A DNA stretch of 64,000 nt from the NCBI GenBank assembly GCA_934446455.1, contig CAKSEE010000004.1, positions 1 through 64,000 on the forward strand, written 5' to 3'. The position numbers were made by a program, and so were the translations under genes. The first letter of the stretch is position 1. Every line of letters begins with the position of its first letter. This document shows positions 17,542-28,731 of the stretch, piece by piece. Origin of the DNA: an uncultured Oscillospiraceae bacterium (lineage in GTDB: Bacteria > Bacillota > Clostridia > Oscillospirales > Ruminococcaceae). The notes below the pieces were generated by a model. It was given only the letters and a program-made list of their open reading frames with translations, searched no databases and was not told the origin of the DNA.

Positions 17542-20500
17542 TTACACAACATCGTCGGACTCTGTCTGCTCAGCAGCCTCGGCTTCTGCCGCTTCTGCCT
17601 CCTGCATAGCCTTAAGACCCGTGCCTGCGGGAATGAGCTTGCCTATGATTACGTTCTCCTTAAGGCCGGTGAGGTGGTCGACCTTGCCCCTGATCGCAGC
17701 CTCGGTAAGGACTCTCGTGGTTTCCTGGAAGGAAGCTGCGGACATGAACGAATCCGTTGCGAGAGAAGCCTTTGTGATACCGAGGAGTACGGGCTCGCAC
17801 TCGGGGAGGGTTATCTCCTCGCCCTGCTCTGCGCGCTTTTTCAGCTCATCGCGTATCTCGGAGAACTCGTTTCTGCCGATAACGCTGCCTGCAAGCAGGT
17901 AACTGCTGCCGGACTCGGTGATTCTTACCTTGCGCATCATCTGGCGTACAATTACTTCAATGTGTTTGTCGTTGATGTCAACACCCTGGAGTCTGTAGAC
18001 CTTCTGTACCTCGGAGATAATGTAGTTCTGTACGGCCTTTTCACCCTTGACTGCAAGCACGTCGGGCGGGTTGATGGAGCCCTCGGTGAGTGCGTCGCCG
18101 ACATTCACCACATCGCCGTCGACAACCTTCGGGCGGTAGCCGTAAGGTACGGGGTACTGCTCCTGCGTGCCGTCCTCGGAGGTGATTACCGCGTGGCGGG
18201 TCTTCTTTATCTCCTCGAAGTGCACCTTACCTGCAATTCTCGTGATTACAGCCGCATTCTTGGGGTGGCGGCTCTCGAACAGCTCCTCAACACGGGGCAG
18301 ACCCTGTGTGATATCGCCGTCGCCCGAAGCGACGCCGCCCGTGTGGAACGTTCTCATCGTAAGCTGTGTACCGGGCTCGCCGATGGACTGCGCGGCGATA
18401 ATGCCGACAGCCTCGCCCCTGCCGATAAGCTGACCGTTTGCAAGCGAAGCGCCGTAGCACTTTGCGCACACGCCGTTTCTCAGCTCGCAGGTGAGTACGG
18501 AACGCACCTTTATCTTCTCAACGCCCGTTGCCACAATTCTTGCGGCGTCAGCGTCGTTAAGCAGCTTCTCTGCGGAAATGGTGAACGAGCCGTCGGGCGC
18601 GGTGAAGTCCTCTGTGAGGTAGCGTCCCGAAAGGCGCTCTGCAAGCTTTTCAACAAGCTCGTTGCCGTTGCGTATCTCGTATACCTCGATACCGTTGGTC
18701 GTGCCGCAGTCGTCGTCGCGAATGATTACCTCCTGCGAAACGTCAACAAGACGTCTTGTAAGGTAGCCCGAGTCCGCCGTTCTGAGCGCGGTATCCGCAA
18801 GTCCCTTTCTCGCGCCTCTCGAGGAGATGAAGTACTCGAGGACGTTCAGACCCTCACGGTAGTTTGCCCTGATAGGCATCTCGATAGTAGCGCCGGAGGT
18901 GTTCGCGATAAGTCCGCGCATACCTGCAAGCTGTCTTATCTGCGCGGTAGAACCACGCGCGCCCGAGTCTGCCATCATGAAGATGTTGTTGTACTGGTCA
19001 AGGTTTGCGGTAAGCGCTTCGGAAACCTCGTCGGTCGCTCCGTTCCATATCTTGATGAACGACGCCTTTCTCTCCTCGTTGGAGATGAAGCCGCGCGCGT
19101 ACTGCTTGTTTATCTTTGCGATAGCGTTGTCCGCCGCCGCAATGATGTCCGCCTTCTGCGGAGGGATCTCAGCGTCGCACACCGCAACGGTGATACCCGA
19201 GCGGGTGGAATATTTGTAACCCATCGCCTTGATCTGGTCGAGCACCTGCGCGGTCTTGGCAGTGCCGTGGATCTTAAGGCAGCGGTCGATTATCTGACCA
19301 AGCTCCTTCTTCCTTACCTTGAAGCCTATCTCGTAATCGAGCTGGTGGTCGGGGTCGGTGCGGTCTACGTAACCAAGGTCCTGCGGGATATGCTCGTTGT
19401 AGATTATCCTGCCGACTGTGGTGTCAACAAGGCGGGAAATGCGGGTTTCGCCGATCTCCTTGACAACGCGCACCTTTATCGCCGCGTGTATGGTTATAAC
19501 GCCGTCCTGGTATGCCATGACAGCCTCGTTCGCGTCGCGGAACACCTTGCCCTCGCCCTTTTCGCCTGCCTTGTCAATGGTAAGGTAGTAGGAACCGAGG
19601 ACCATATCCTGCGTAGGAACGGTGACGGGCTTACCGTCGGAGGGCTTGAGCAGGTTCTTTGCGGCGAGCATAAGATTTCTCGCCTCGTCCTGCGCCTCTG
19701 CGGACAGCGGGAGATGTACCGCCATCTGGTCGCCGTCGAAGTCCGCGTTGAATGCGGTACAGCACAGCGGGTGCAGCTTTATTGCGCGGCCCTCAACAAG
19801 CACGGGGGAGAACGCCTGAATACCGAGGCGGTGGAGCGTCGGCGCGCGGTTGAGCAGCACGGGGTGGTCCTTGATAACATTTTCAAGGGAGTCCCACACC
19901 TTGTCGTCAGCGCGCTCCACAAGCTTCTTTGCCTGCTTGATGTTGGGGGATACGCCGTTCTTTACAAGGTCGTTGAGAACGAACGGCTTGAACAGCTCAA
20001 GAGCCATCTCCTTGGGCAGACCGCACTGGTCCATCTTAAGCTCAGGACCTACGACGATAACCGAACGTCCGGAGTAGTCGACGCGCTTACCGAGAAGGTT
20101 CTGACGGAAGCGTCCCTGCTTACCCTTGAGCATATCCGAAAGGGACTTGAGCGGGCGGTTGTTGGAGCCCGTGTAAGCCCTGCCGTGGCGGCCGTTGTCT
20201 ATAAGCGCGTCAACCGCTTCCTGAAGCATACGCTTCTCGTTTCTTACGATAAGGTCGGGCGCGCGCTTGGAAATAAGCTCCTTAAGGCGGTTGTTTCTCA
20301 TAACCACCTTGCGGTAAAGCTCGTTGAGGTCGGACGTTGCATATCTGCCGCCGTCAAGCTGTACCATAGGTCTTATATCCGGGGGGATTACGGGAATAAC
20401 ATCGAGTATCATCCACTCGGGGCGGTTTCCGCTCGTCCTGAACGCCTCGATAGCGTCAAGGCGGCGGAGCAGCTTTATCTGCTTCTGACCCGTGCCTGCC

Positions 20501-21096
20501 GTTGCAAGCTCCGCCTTAAGCTCCTCTGCAAGCCGGTCGAGGTCTATCTCTGCGAGAAGCTCCTTTATAGCCTCCGCGCCCATGCCCGCTCTGAAAGTGT
20601 CGATACCCTCGAACTTTGCGCGGTACTGGCTGTATTCCTCCTCAGTCAGCAGCTGCTTCTTTACTAGACCCGTCTTTTCGCCGGGGTCTATAACGATGTA
20701 CTTTGTGAAGTAGAGTACCTCCTCGAGCTTCTTGGGGGTGAGGTCAAGCACCTGCCCTATGCGCGAGGGAGTTCCCTTGTAGTACCAGATGTGCGACACG
20801 GGCGCTGCAAGCTCTATATGGCCCATGCGCTCGCGCCTAACCTTGCTGCGCGTTACCTCAACGCCGCACTTCTCGCATATCTTGCCCTTGAAGCGAATGC
20901 GTCTGTACTTGCCGCAGTTGCACTCCCAGTCCTTCTGCGGGCCGAATATCTTCTCGCAGAAAAGGCCGCCCTTCTCGGGCTTCTGGGTACGGTAATTTAT
21001 TGTTTCGGCACGCTCCACAGCGCCATAAGACCACTCTCTTATCTGCTCGGGTGAAGCAAGCCCTATCTGCATTGACTCAAAAACACTAAAACCCAT
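17542..21096 (-). CDS. rpoC: RNA polymerase subunit beta'
   Basis: 1184 residues. Zinc site 1 is [19 protein letters not shown] (about 58-76). The catalytic Mg site [12 protein letters not shown] is intact. The second zinc site includes [11 protein letters not shown]. The trigger loop region [11 protein letters not shown] is normal. The tail ends in Ala/Glu-rich residues. The start overlaps no other gene; rpoB ends 46 bp upstream. Co-transcribed with rpoB and ended by the terminator at 17462-17504. Confidence 0.98.
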   Translation of the reverse strand: MGFSVFESMQIGLASPEQIREWSYGAVERAETINYRTQKPEKGGLFCEKIFGPQKDWECNCGKYRRIRFKGKICEKCGVEVTRSKVRRERMGHIELAAPVSHIWYYKGTPSRIGQVLDLTPKKLEEVLYFTKYIVIDPGEKTGLVKKQLLTEEEYSQYRAKFEGIDTFRAGMGAEAIKELLAEIDLDRLAEELKAELATAGTGQKQIKLLRRLDAIEAFRTSGNRPEWMILDVIPVIPPDIRPMVQLDGGRYATSDLNELYRKVVMRNNRLKELISKRAPDLIVRNEKRMLQEAVDALIDNGRHGRAYTGSNNRPLKSLSDMLKGKQGRFRQNLLGKRVDYSGRSVIVVGPELKMDQCGLPKEMALELFKPFVLNDLVKNGVSPNIKQAKKLVERADDKVWDSLENVIKDHPVLLNRAPTLHRLGIQAFSPVLVEGRAIKLHPLCCTAFNADFDGDQMAVHLPLSAEAQDEARNLMLAAKNLLKPSDGKPVTVPTQDMVLGSYYLTIDKAGEKGEGKVFRDANEAVMAYQDGVITIHAAIKVRVVKEIGETRISRLVDTTVGRIIYNEHIPQDLGYVDRTDPDHQLDYEIGFKVRKKELGQIIDRCLKIHGTAKTAQVLDQIKAMGYKYSTRSGITVAVCDAEIPPQKADIIAAADNAIAKINKQYARGFISNEERKASFIKIWNGATDEVSEALTANLDQYNNIFMMADSGARGSTAQIRQLAGMRGLIANTSGATIEMPIRANYREGLNVLEYFISSRGARKGLADTALRTADSGYLTRRLVDVSQEVIIRDDDCGTTNGIEVYEIRNGNELVEKLAERLSGRYLTEDFTAPDGSFTISAEKLLNDADAARIVATGVEKIKVRSVLTCELRNGVCAKCYGASLANGQLIGRGEAVGIIAAQSIGEPGTQLTMRTFHTGGVASGDGDITQGLPRVEELFESRHPKNAAVITRIAGKVHFEEIKKTRHAVITSEDGTQEQYPVPYGYRPKVVDGDVVNVGDALTEGSINPPDVLAVKGEKAVQNYIISEVQKVYRLQGVDINDKHIEVIVRQMMRKVRITESGSSYLLAGSVIGRNEFSEIRDELKKRAEQGEEITLPECEPVLLGITKASLATDSFMSAASFQETTRVLTEAAIRGKVDHLTGLKENVIIGKLIPAGTGLKAMQEAEAAEAEAAEQTESDDVV

Positions 21097-21142
21097 TTAT
21101 ATACCTCTTTTTCTCGGAAATTCCTTAAGGTGTCGGTGAGTA

Positions 21143-24100
21143 TCATTCGTCATCGCCGTCGAAGCCGTCGTCGCCCTCGAAGCTGTCGCCGTAATCCTCG
21201 TCCTCGGAGAACTCAAGGTCCTCGTCGTCCTCAGCCCCGCCGAAAAGCTCCTCGGAAAGACCCGACATGAGCGACTTGCCGTCGTCAAGGTCGTCGCTGT
21301 CGTGAACCTCGTAGCCTGCAGCATTGAAATCGTCGTCGCTCGTGCGCATATCCATGTCAAAGCCGTGGCGGCCGTAGGAATTGTCCTCGTCCTCGTCGGA
21401 ATCGTCCTTGAGGTCGATTACCTCGCCCTTTTCGTCCAGTATCTTGATGTTGAGTCCAAGACCCTGAAGTTCGCTTATCATTACCTTGAACGACTCGGGA
21501 ACGCCGGGCTTCGGAACGGGCTCGCCCTTTACGATAGCCTCGTAGGTCTTCTGTCTGCCCATAAGGTCGTCGGACTTTACGGTGAGTATCTCCTGAAGCG
21601 TGTATGCAGCGCCGTACGCCTCGAGCGCCCAGACTTCCATTTCGCCGAAACGCTGACCGCCGAACTGAGCCTTACCGCCCAGAGGCTGCTGCGTAACAAG
21701 GGAGTAGGGACCCGTGGAACGTGCGTGGATCTTATCGTCAACCAGGTGATGCAGCTTGAGGTAGTACATATAGCCGACGGTTACGGGGCTGTCGAAACGT
21801 TCGCCCGTTCTGCCGTCGATAAGGGGAGTCTTGCAGTCCTGAGTCCACGGAAGCTTTGTGAAGTCAAGACCTGCGCTGTCCTCGCCGGCAAGCTCGCCGC
21901 GCTTGCTGTCAGCAACGCCGTACAGCTCGCGGATATCCTGCTCGTGCGCGCCGTCGAATACGGGCGTTGCTATCTGCCAGCCGAGCGCCCTTGCAACGTA
22001 GCCGAGGTGCACCTCGAGTACCTGACCGATGTTCATACGGGAAGGTACGCCGAGCGGGTTCAGCACGATGTCGAGCGGGGTGCCGTCGGGCAGGAAGGGC
22101 ATATCCTCCTGCTTGAGTATGCGGGAAACGACGCCCTTGTTGCCGTGGCGGCCCGCCATCTTATCGCCGACGGATATCTTACGCTTCTGCGCAATATATA
22201 CGCGGACCTTTTCGTTTACGCCGGGTGAAAGCTCGTCGCAGTTGGTGCGGTCGAACACCTTTACGTCAACGATTATGCCGCTCTCGCCGTGTGATACGCG
22301 CAGCGAATTGTCGCGTACCTCGCGCGCCTTTTCACCGAAGATGGCGCGCAGCAGCTTCTCCTCTGCGGTAAGCTCGGTTTCGCCCTTGGGGGATACCTTG
22401 CCGACAAGGATATCGCCGGAGTGCACCTCCGCGCCTATGCGGATTATACCGCGCTCGTCAAGATCCTTGAGAGCGTCGTCGGAGAGGTTCGGGATATCGC
22501 GCGTGATCTCCTCGGGGCCGAGCTTTGTGTCGCGGCACTCAAGCTCGTATTCTTCTATATGAATGGAGGTGTAAACGTCGTTGTAAACGAGCTTTTCGTT
22601 GATGAGAACGGCGTCCTCGTAGTTGTAGCCCTCCCATGTCATAAAGCCGATAAGGGCGTTCTTGCCGAGGGCTATCTCGCCGTTCTTTGTTGCGGGGCCG
22701 TCGGCTATTACATCACCCTTCTTAACGCGCTCGCCCTTGTCAACTATCGGGCGCTGGTTCACGCAGTTGCCCTGGTTGCTGCGCTTGAACTTGATGAGCT
22801 TATACATATGCTCCTGCCCGAGGTCGTTTGTGATAACCACGCGGTCTGCGCTGACTTCGGTCACCACGCCGTCCTCCTTGGCGCATACAACTACGCCCGA
22901 ATCGACAGCAGCCTTGTACTCCATACCCGTGCCTACGATAGGATTCTGCGTTACCATGAGCGGCACTGCCTGCCTCTGCATGTTTGCGCCCATAAGCGCA
23001 CGATTCGCGTCGTCGTTCTCAAGGAACGGTATCATCGCGGTAGCCACGGATACCACCATCTTCGGCGATACGTCCATGAAGTCTACCTTTTCGCGGTCTA
23101 TTTCAAGGATAGCGTCGCGGCAGCGCGCGTTTACACGCGGGCGCGCGAATCTTCCCTGCTCGTCAAGCGGCTCGTTCGCCTGCGCTACAACGTAGTTATC
23201 CTCGACGTCTGCCGTCATATAAACAACGTCGTCAAGCACAACGCCCGTTTCCTTGTCAACACGGCGGTAGGGCGCCTCGATAAAGCCGTAAACGTTTATT
23301 CTTGCAAACGTTGCAAGGTAGGAGATAAGTCCGATATTAGGACCTTCAGGCGTTTCTATCGGGCACATTCTTCCGTAGTGGGAGTAGTGAACGTCGCGCA
23401 CCTCAAAGCCCGCTCTGTCACGCGACAGACCGCCCGGACCGAGGGAGGACAGACGGCGCTTGTGAGTAAGCTCTGCAAGCGGGTTGTTCTGGTCCATGAA
23501 CTGCGAAAGCGGCGAAGAACCGAAGAACTCCTTCATTGCAGCGATGACCTGACGCGCGTTTATAAGGGACGCGGGCGATACCTTTTCAGTGTCGTTCGCC
23601 TGAAGTCCCATTCTCTCGCGGATTATGCGCTCCATTCTCGTAAAGCCTATCCTGAACTGGTTCTGGAGAAGCTCGCCCACGGAGCGGATACGCCTGTTGC
23701 CGAGGTGGTCGATGTCGTCAACGTCGCCCACGCCCTCGCAAAGGTTCATGAAATAGCTTACGGAAGCGAAAATATCGTCAAGCGTGATGTGCTTGGGGAT
23801 AAGCTCGTCAACGTTCGCCTTAATAAGCTCCGCGAGCTTTTCGCGGTCGTCGCCCGCCTCGTCGAGGATATCGGAGAGTATCTTGAAGGATACCTGCTCG
23901 TTTATGCCGAGGGACTCAGTGTCCATGTCGCCCGTATAAACGCTGATATCAACCATGCCGTTGCCGACTACCTTTACAGCACCCTCGCCCTCGTCCTTAA
24001 GAACGGCCACGTTGGTAACGCCCGCGTTCTGTATCTCAAGGGCTGCCTCGCGGGAGATGACCTCGCCCTCCTCGGCGAGTATCTCGCCCGTGCGGGGCGC

Positions 24101-24994
24101 GATAATGGTTTCAGCGGCGCGCTTGCCCGCAATGCGGGAAGAAATGCCGAGCTTCTTATTATATTTGTATCTGCCGAAGCGGGACAGGTCGTACTTCTTT
24201 GCGTCGAAGAAGAGGTTGTCGAGCGCGGCGCGCGAAGCCTCTACCGTTGCAGGCTCTCCCGGGCGCAGCTTTCTGTAAACCTCGAGGAGAGCCTCCTCCT
24301 CGTTCTGGGTGTTGTCCTTGCCGCTGTCAATGGTGGACACTATGCGCGCGTCCTCGCCGAACATATCCTTGAGCATTTCTGACGTGGAAAGGCCGATAGA
24401 GCGCAGGAACGTCGTCGCGGCGAACTTTCTGTTCTTGTCTATGCGGACATAGAATACATCGTTGCTGTCCATTTCAAGCTCGAGCCATGCGCCGCGGTTG
24501 GGGATAACGGTCGCCTTGAAGAGCTTCTTGCCCGTCTTGTCGTGCTCGTAGCCGTAATATACGCCGGGGGAACGCACGAGCTGGGATACGACAACACGCT
24601 CAGAACCGTTGATAACGAAAGTACCGCTCTCGGTCATCAGCGGGAGGTCGCCCATGTATATCTCGTTGTCCATTATCTCGCCCGTTTCCTTGTTCAGCAG
24701 GCGGGCGGTCACACGCAGGGGCGCAGCATAGGTAGCGTCGCGCTCCTTGCATTCCTCGATAGTATACTTGGTCTTGTCATCAAGGTGGAAGTCAATGAAG
24801 GACAGCTCAAACTTACCGTTGGAATCAACGATAGGGGAAACGTCCTTGAAAACCTCCTTGATACCCTCGGTGAGGAACCACTCGTAGGAATCCTTCTGGA
24901 TACCGATGAGGTTCGGCATATCGATAACCTCATTTATCCTTGAAAAGGTGCGGCGGGTGTTTTTTCCGAGCTGTATGGGCTTAACATTCACCAT
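21143..24994 (-). CDS. rpoB: RNA polymerase subunit beta
   Basis: 1283 residues from ATG 24994, with AAGGAG 11 bp upstream. A GTG four codons earlier (25006) lies next to that site and is less likely. The rifampicin region is [20 protein letters not shown] then [20 protein letters not shown], wild-type. The C-terminal 80 residues form a very acidic tail (over 40% Asp/Glu) with GLSEELFGG inside. Genes for L10 and L7/L12, which often precede rpoB, are not adjacent; a flavodoxin-like gene lies there instead. Confidence 0.98.
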   Translation of the reverse strand: MVNVKPIQLGKNTRRTFSRINEVIDMPNLIGIQKDSYEWFLTEGIKEVFKDVSPIVDSNGKFELSFIDFHLDDKTKYTIEECKERDATYAAPLRVTARLLNKETGEIMDNEIYMGDLPLMTESGTFVINGSERVVVSQLVRSPGVYYGYEHDKTGKKLFKATVIPNRGAWLELEMDSNDVFYVRIDKNRKFAATTFLRSIGLSTSEMLKDMFGEDARIVSTIDSGKDNTQNEEEALLEVYRKLRPGEPATVEASRAALDNLFFDAKKYDLSRFGRYKYNKKLGISSRIAGKRAAETIIAPRTGEILAEEGEVISREAALEIQNAGVTNVAVLKDEGEGAVKVVGNGMVDISVYTGDMDTESLGINEQVSFKILSDILDEAGDDREKLAELIKANVDELIPKHITLDDIFASVSYFMNLCEGVGDVDDIDHLGNRRIRSVGELLQNQFRIGFTRMERIIRERMGLQANDTEKVSPASLINARQVIAAMKEFFGSSPLSQFMDQNNPLAELTHKRRLSSLGPGGLSRDRAGFEVRDVHYSHYGRMCPIETPEGPNIGLISYLATFARINVYGFIEAPYRRVDKETGVVLDDVVYMTADVEDNYVVAQANEPLDEQGRFARPRVNARCRDAILEIDREKVDFMDVSPKMVVSVATAMIPFLENDDANRALMGANMQRQAVPLMVTQNPIVGTGMEYKAAVDSGVVVCAKEDGVVTEVSADRVVITNDLGQEHMYKLIKFKRSNQGNCVNQRPIVDKGERVKKGDVIADGPATKNGEIALGKNALIGFMTWEGYNYEDAVLINEKLVYNDVYTSIHIEEYELECRDTKLGPEEITRDIPNLSDDALKDLDERGIIRIGAEVHSGDILVGKVSPKGETELTAEEKLLRAIFGEKAREVRDNSLRVSHGESGIIVDVKVFDRTNCDELSPGVNEKVRVYIAQKRKISVGDKMAGRHGNKGVVSRILKQEDMPFLPDGTPLDIVLNPLGVPSRMNIGQVLEVHLGYVARALGWQIATPVFDGAHEQDIRELYGVADSKRGELAGEDSAGLDFTKLPWTQDCKTPLIDGRTGERFDSPVTVGYMYYLKLHHLVDDKIHARSTGPYSLVTQQPLGGKAQFGGQRFGEMEVWALEAYGAAYTLQEILTVKSDDLMGRQKTYEAIVKGEPVPKPGVPESFKVMISELQGLGLNIKILDEKGEVIDLKDDSDEDEDNSYGRHGFDMDMRTSDDDFNAAGYEVHDSDDLDDGKSLMSGLSEELFGGAEDDEDLEFSEDEDYGDSFEGDDGFDGDDE

Positions 24995-25114
24995 CGGCTT
25001 TATCACTCCTTATAAAAATTGGGTCGGGAAATGTGTGCAAAACGCCGAAAATAACGAAAAAAATCGGTCAGAACCGCGCTTTTCGCGCACAAATCCATTA
25101 TGATACAGTATAGT

Positions 25115-25143
25115 ATTATATCATAATATTGTCAATTTGTCAA
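25115..25143 (-). promoter_or_regulatory. rpoB promoter
   Basis: On the minus strand TTGACA (plus 25138-25143) and TATAAT (plus 25115-25120) are 17 bp apart, leaving a leader of about 115 nt. The rest of the gap, to 25248, is AT-rich with no further feature seen. Confidence 0.85.
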
Positions 25144-25248
25144 TAGAATAATCAGACTTTTTTCTAAGTATACATAAAAATTCAAGCGCCGTTTCAGATT
25201 TTTTTCTACGTTTTGATGTGTAGAATTTTCGCCACGTTTTTTGTGCAA

Positions 25249-25287
25249 AAAAGAGAAATTCACCCCCGCCGTCAGGGCAGGGGTGAA
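25249..25287 (-). terminator. Terminator of the flavodoxin-like gene
   Basis: TCACCCC...GGGGTGA (plus 25260-25285) forms an imperfect stem followed on the minus strand by a T-rich run (plus 25249-25256 is A-rich). It lies just after the stop at 25299. Confidence 0.7.
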
Positions 25288-25298
25288 TGCGTCTTATT

Positions 25299-25919
25299 TT
25301 AACGTATAAAGTTCGTTCTTATGGGCTCCTCGCGCTCGGGGAACGCAACGCCCGCCGCTCTGCCCGCTTCAATGCACTTAAGCAGCCACGCCATGTTCCT
25401 GCCGAGGGTGCGCATGGTCTGCATTCCCTCCTCGTCGCGCCTTACCTCGTCGGGCGTATTGCCGTGCACCTGATTCCAGTACTGCGAGGATACTATGGGC
25501 ATACAGCTTATCGTGAAATACTTGTTCAGCGCGTCGAACGCTGCGCTCGCACCGCCCCTGCGGCAGCTAACTATGCCCGCGGCGGGCTTTCCGCGCAGCG
25601 CCGCCCCGCCCGAATAGAACGCCCTGTCCATGAATGAGCACACAGCGCCGCTTATCGAGGCGTAATGCACGGGCGAGCCGAAAATAAAGCCGTCCGCGCC
25701 CTTTGCAAGTTCAACAAACTCGTTCACGCGGTCGCCGAAAACGCACCCGCCCTTTGTCCTGCACGCGCCGCAGCCCATGCAGCCTGCAAGCGGCTTTGCG
25801 CCCACCCAGAATATCTCGGTCTGAACGCCGCTCTTTTCAAGCGCCGCGGCTGCTTCGCACAGCGCGGTGTAGGTGCAGCCCCTTTCGTGCGGACTTCCGT
25901 TTACAAGGATAACTTTCAT
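25299..25919 (-). CDS. NADPH-dependent FMN reductase/iron-sulfur flavoprotein
   Basis: 206 residues. A flavodoxin fold: ILVNGSPHERGCTYTAL binds the FMN phosphate near the N-terminus and FGSPVHYASISG binds the isoalloxazine. A cysteine cluster CMGCGACRTKGGC (about residues 47-59) is typical of iron-sulfur flavoproteins and could hold an Fe-S cluster. ATG 25919 has GGAGG upstream. Likely a cytoplasmic electron carrier or reductase; substrate unknown. Transcribed alone. Confidence 0.85.
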   Translation of the reverse strand: MKVILVNGSPHERGCTYTALCEAAAALEKSGVQTEIFWVGAKPLAGCMGCGACRTKGGCVFGDRVNEFVELAKGADGFIFGSPVHYASISGAVCSFMDRAFYSGGAALRGKPAAGIVSCRRGGASAAFDALNKYFTISCMPIVSSQYWNQVHGNTPDEVRRDEEGMQTMRTLGRNMAWLLKCIEAGRAAGVAFPEREEPIRTNFIR

Positions 25920-26020
25920 ATATGTACCTCCATGTTCTGTATCTGTCCCGTACAATAAATGCGGGTATCTATATTATATATGTTCCGCGTCCAAATATCA
26001 ACCCCCATATTCTGCTGCGG

Positions 26021-26050
26021 TTGACAAAGGCGCGGCTTATGTGCTATTAT
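26021..26050 (+). promoter_or_regulatory. Promoter of the 79-residue gene and comM
   Basis: TTGACA at 26021-26026 and TATTAT at 26045-26050 with an 18-bp spacer. Confidence 0.75.
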
Positions 26051-26078
26051 AGATAAAGGAATGTGAGGTGACCCTATC

Positions 26079-26318
26079 ATGGAGATAAATCCCGAGGAAG
26101 AAGCGGCGTTTCTCTGCGCAAAGACAGGCTGCACCACAGACGAAGCGTGGAACTACATCATAGCGGGCGACCGCTTTTTCGACGAAAACCCCGAGGGCGG
26201 CGCGTCCGACGAGAAGCTCGTGCAGTTCATCTGCGAGGCTTCGGGCATGAGCGAGCGGCTCGCGCAGCGGCTCATGGACGCCGAGACGGAGTTTTTCAGC
26301 AGCAATGGTATGCTGTGA
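26079..26318 (+). CDS. Small acidic protein with an internal duplication
   Basis: 79 residues, acidic, no signal or membrane segment; family not recognised. Residues 11-34 (FLCAKTGCTTDEAWNYIIAG then DRFF) and 50-73 (FICEASGMSERLAQRLMDAE then TEFF) align without gaps: both have F-x-C at the start, the same spaced G, A and A, and end in FF. This suggests two copies of a small helical unit. ATG 26079 follows GAGGTG. It precedes the ComM-like gene by 21 bp and is probably co-transcribed with it. Confidence 0.75.
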   Translation: MEINPEEEAAFLCAKTGCTTDEAWNYIIAGDRFFDENPEGGASDEKLVQFICEASGMSERLAQRLMDAETEFFSSNGML

Positions 26319-26339
26319 TCACATAAACGGAGGAACGCT

Positions 26340-27866
26340 ATGTACAGCGAGATAAACGGAGTGGGTCTTTTCGGGCTTAACGCCTTTCCCGTAACGGTGC
26401 AGGCAAGCATAACCATGGGGCAGCCATTCTTTGACATAGTGGGAATGCCCGACGTTGCCGTGCAGGAAAGCAAGACCCGCATAAGGGCGGCGCTCGAGGG
26501 TATGCACCTCAAGCTGCTGACGGGGCGCGTTACCGTAAACCTTGCGCCCGCCAGCGTAAAGAAGATAGGCTCGATGTTCGACCTGCCGATAATTGCAGCG
26601 CTGCTTAAGGCGTGCGGCGTTATAAACGCGGACCTGTCTGACGCGGCGTTTATCGGCGAGCTTTCGCTCAACGGCACGGTAAGCCCTGTAAACGGCGTGC
26701 TGTCTATGGTGCTTACAGCTGCGGCGAACGGCATAAAGCGCGTTTTCGTACCGAAAGCCAACGCCCGCGAGGCAAGCGCCGCAGGCGGCACAGAGGTATA
26801 CGGCGTTGAACACCTCGGCGCGCTTATAGACCACCTCAAAGGCGGCGCGCAGATACCGCCCGAGCCGCGCTATATTCCGCCCGAAAGCAGCGTTAAGCAC
26901 CTTGCGGACTTTGCGGACGTTATGGGGCAGTCCTCCGCAAAGGCGGCGATAGAAACCGCTGCGGCAGGCTCTCACAACATACTTATGCTGGGTCCTCCCG
27001 GGTCGGGAAAGTCCATGCTTGCAAAGTGCATTCCGTCAATTCTGCCGAAAATCTCCTTTGAGGAAAGCATAGAAACAACGCAGATACATTCCGTCGCGGG
27101 AATGATAGACCCCGCACAGCCGCTTGTGACGGAGCGGCCGTTCCGCGCGGTGAGCCATACCGCAAGCGGCGTGGGACTTGTGGGCGGAGGCAGCATTCCG
27201 CGCCCGGGAGAGATTTCGCTGGCGCATAACGGCGTGCTGTTTCTGGACGAGCTTCCCGAGTTTGACAGGCGCGTGCTTGAAACGCTCCGTCAGCCGCTCG
27301 AGAACGGCGAGATAACGATATCCCGTGCGAACGGCTCAGTCACCTACCCTTGCGACGTTATGCTCGTTGCCGCAATGAACCCCTGCCCGTGCGGCAACTT
27401 CGGCAATCCGCTGAAAAAATGCACCTGCCCGCCGCTCAAGGTGTCGCAGTATCTCAACAAAATCTCGCAGCCCGTGCTTGACCGCATAGACATACAGATA
27501 GAAGTGCGCCCCGTGGAGTACGGCGACCTTGCAAAGCGCACCCCGCAGGAAAGCAGCGCCGCAATAGCCGAGCGCGTTCAGCGCGCCCGCGACATACAGG
27601 CAAAGCGCTTTGCGGGAACGCGCATCAAAAACAACAGCGGTATCACGCCGGACATTATAGCCGAGGTATGTCCGCTTTCGCCCGACGCAGAGGAAATGCT
27701 GAGAGCCGCATTCGAGAAGCTCGGGCTTTCTGCGCGCGCATACGACAGGATATTGAAGGTAGCGCGCACCTGCGCAGACCTCGGCGGCAGCGAGATAATA
27801 GAAAAACCGCATATCGCGCAGGCAATAGGCTTCCGCAGCCTTGACCGCAAATACTGGAACAGATAA
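26340..27866 (+). CDS. comM: YifB/ComM-family Mg-chelatase-like AAA+ ATPase
   Basis: 508 residues, full length for the family. It has an N-terminal Lon-protease-like fold (about 1-175), a central AAA+ domain with Walker A GPPGSGKSMLAKC and Walker B HNGVLFLDELPEF, a cysteine-bearing NPCPCGNFG segment, and a C-terminal Mg-chelatase domain. In naturally competent bacteria ComM is a helicase that promotes branch migration; in Clostridia its role is less clear. GGAGG precedes ATG 26340. Confidence 0.93.
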   Translation: MYSEINGVGLFGLNAFPVTVQASITMGQPFFDIVGMPDVAVQESKTRIRAALEGMHLKLLTGRVTVNLAPASVKKIGSMFDLPIIAALLKACGVINADLSDAAFIGELSLNGTVSPVNGVLSMVLTAAANGIKRVFVPKANAREASAAGGTEVYGVEHLGALIDHLKGGAQIPPEPRYIPPESSVKHLADFADVMGQSSAKAAIETAAAGSHNILMLGPPGSGKSMLAKCIPSILPKISFEESIETTQIHSVAGMIDPAQPLVTERPFRAVSHTASGVGLVGGGSIPRPGEISLAHNGVLFLDELPEFDRRVLETLRQPLENGEITISRANGSVTYPCDVMLVAAMNPCPCGNFGNPLKKCTCPPLKVSQYLNKISQPVLDRIDIQIEVRPVEYGDLAKRTPQESSAAIAERVQRARDIQAKRFAGTRIKNNSGITPDIIAEVCPLSPDAEEMLRAAFEKLGLSARAYDRILKVARTCADLGGSEIIEKPHIAQAIGFRSLDRKYWNR

Positions 27867-27873
27867 TCGACAG

Positions 27874-27912
27874 GCTGCGCCGCGCTCTTTCGGGAGCGCG
27901 GCGCAGCATTTT
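27874..27912 (+). terminator. Terminator between comM and the HD-GYP gene
   Basis: A 14-bp perfect stem, GCTGCGCCGCGCTC at 27874-27887 with its complement at 27894-27907, followed by ATTTTAT. It may serve both convergent genes. Confidence 0.85.
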
Positions 27913-28510
27913 ATGTATTATAGGTTTCCTCCACAATGCTCCAGTGGTCGAGCATTGCCTTTGCAACGGCTGGGTCGTACATGGTGCCCGAGCAGCGCTC
28001 TATCTCCGCGCGCACCTTGTCGAGCGGGAGCGCGTCACGGTAGGCGCGCTTTGACGCCATAGCGTCGATGGAGTCGCACACGGCTATTATGCGCGCGCCG
28101 AGCGGTATCTCCTCGCCCTTTGCGCCAAACGGGTAGCCGAGCCCGTCAAAGCGCTCGTGGTGGTGCAGTATCACCGCCGCTATCCTTGCGAAATGCGGCG
28201 ACTTGCTGAGGATATCCGCACCTATCTGCGGGTGGCGCTTCATCAGCTTCCACTCCTCGTCGTTAAGCCTGCCTTCTTTCAGAAGCACGCTGTCGGGTAT
28301 GCCTATCTTACCGATATCGTGCAGGTGTCCCGCTATATGTATCTCCTGCGTCTGCTCTGCACTGAGCCCCAGAATCCCGCACAGCGCACACGCCATGTCG
28401 CTGACCCTGCGCGAGTGGTCGCCCGTGTAGGGGTCCCTCGCGTCAAGCGCGGAGCTTATGCAGTCAACAAGGTCGTGGTATTCGTAGCCCGATTCACATT
28501 CACAGCTCAT
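27911..28510 (-). CDS. HD-GYP domain phosphohydrolase
   Basis: 199 residues, almost only an HD-GYP domain: GDHSRRVSDMA, GHLHDIGKIGIPD (HD metal ligands), HPQIGADIL and HHERFDGLGYPFG (the GYP motif). Such proteins usually degrade cyclic di-GMP. There is no receiver or sensor domain, so input must come from elsewhere. No cyclic-di-GMP synthase gene is in the window. The 220-bp gap to hprK is AT-rich. Confidence 0.9.
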   Translation of the reverse strand: MSCECESGYEYHDLVDCISSALDARDPYTGDHSRRVSDMACALCGILGLSAEQTQEIHIAGHLHDIGKIGIPDSVLLKEGRLNDEEWKLMKRHPQIGADILSKSPHFARIAAVILHHHERFDGLGYPFGAKGEEIPLGARIIAVCDSIDAMASKRAYRDALPLDKVRAEIERCSGTMYDPAVAKAMLDHWSIVEETYNT

Positions 28511-28641
28511 GTTTATCTTCCTTTCCTTTGCGGAATTTTTGTCTCGCAGCGTTAGACTTAGCTAACCTATTTATATATTACTCCTTTTTTCGCAAATTGT
28601 CAAGTATGCAGGCGAAAAAACCGTGCGTATGAAAAAACTGC

Positions 28642-28670
28642 TTGCAATAATCTTCCCGATGATGTATAAT
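28642..28670 (+). promoter_or_regulatory. hprK operon promoter
   Basis: TTGCAA at 28642-28647 and TATAAT at 28665-28670, spacer 17 bp. Confidence 0.75.
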
Positions 28671-28731
28671 AATAATGTGCGCGCAGCACATAAAAAAGTT
28701 CGAGCGCAGAGCGTTCGGGAAAGGACATAAT

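Noticed and set aside
17533..20667. 1044-residue plus-strand reading frame
   Set aside because: It lies opposite rpoC, which has all catalytic motifs; the frame is a shadow of its codon bias.
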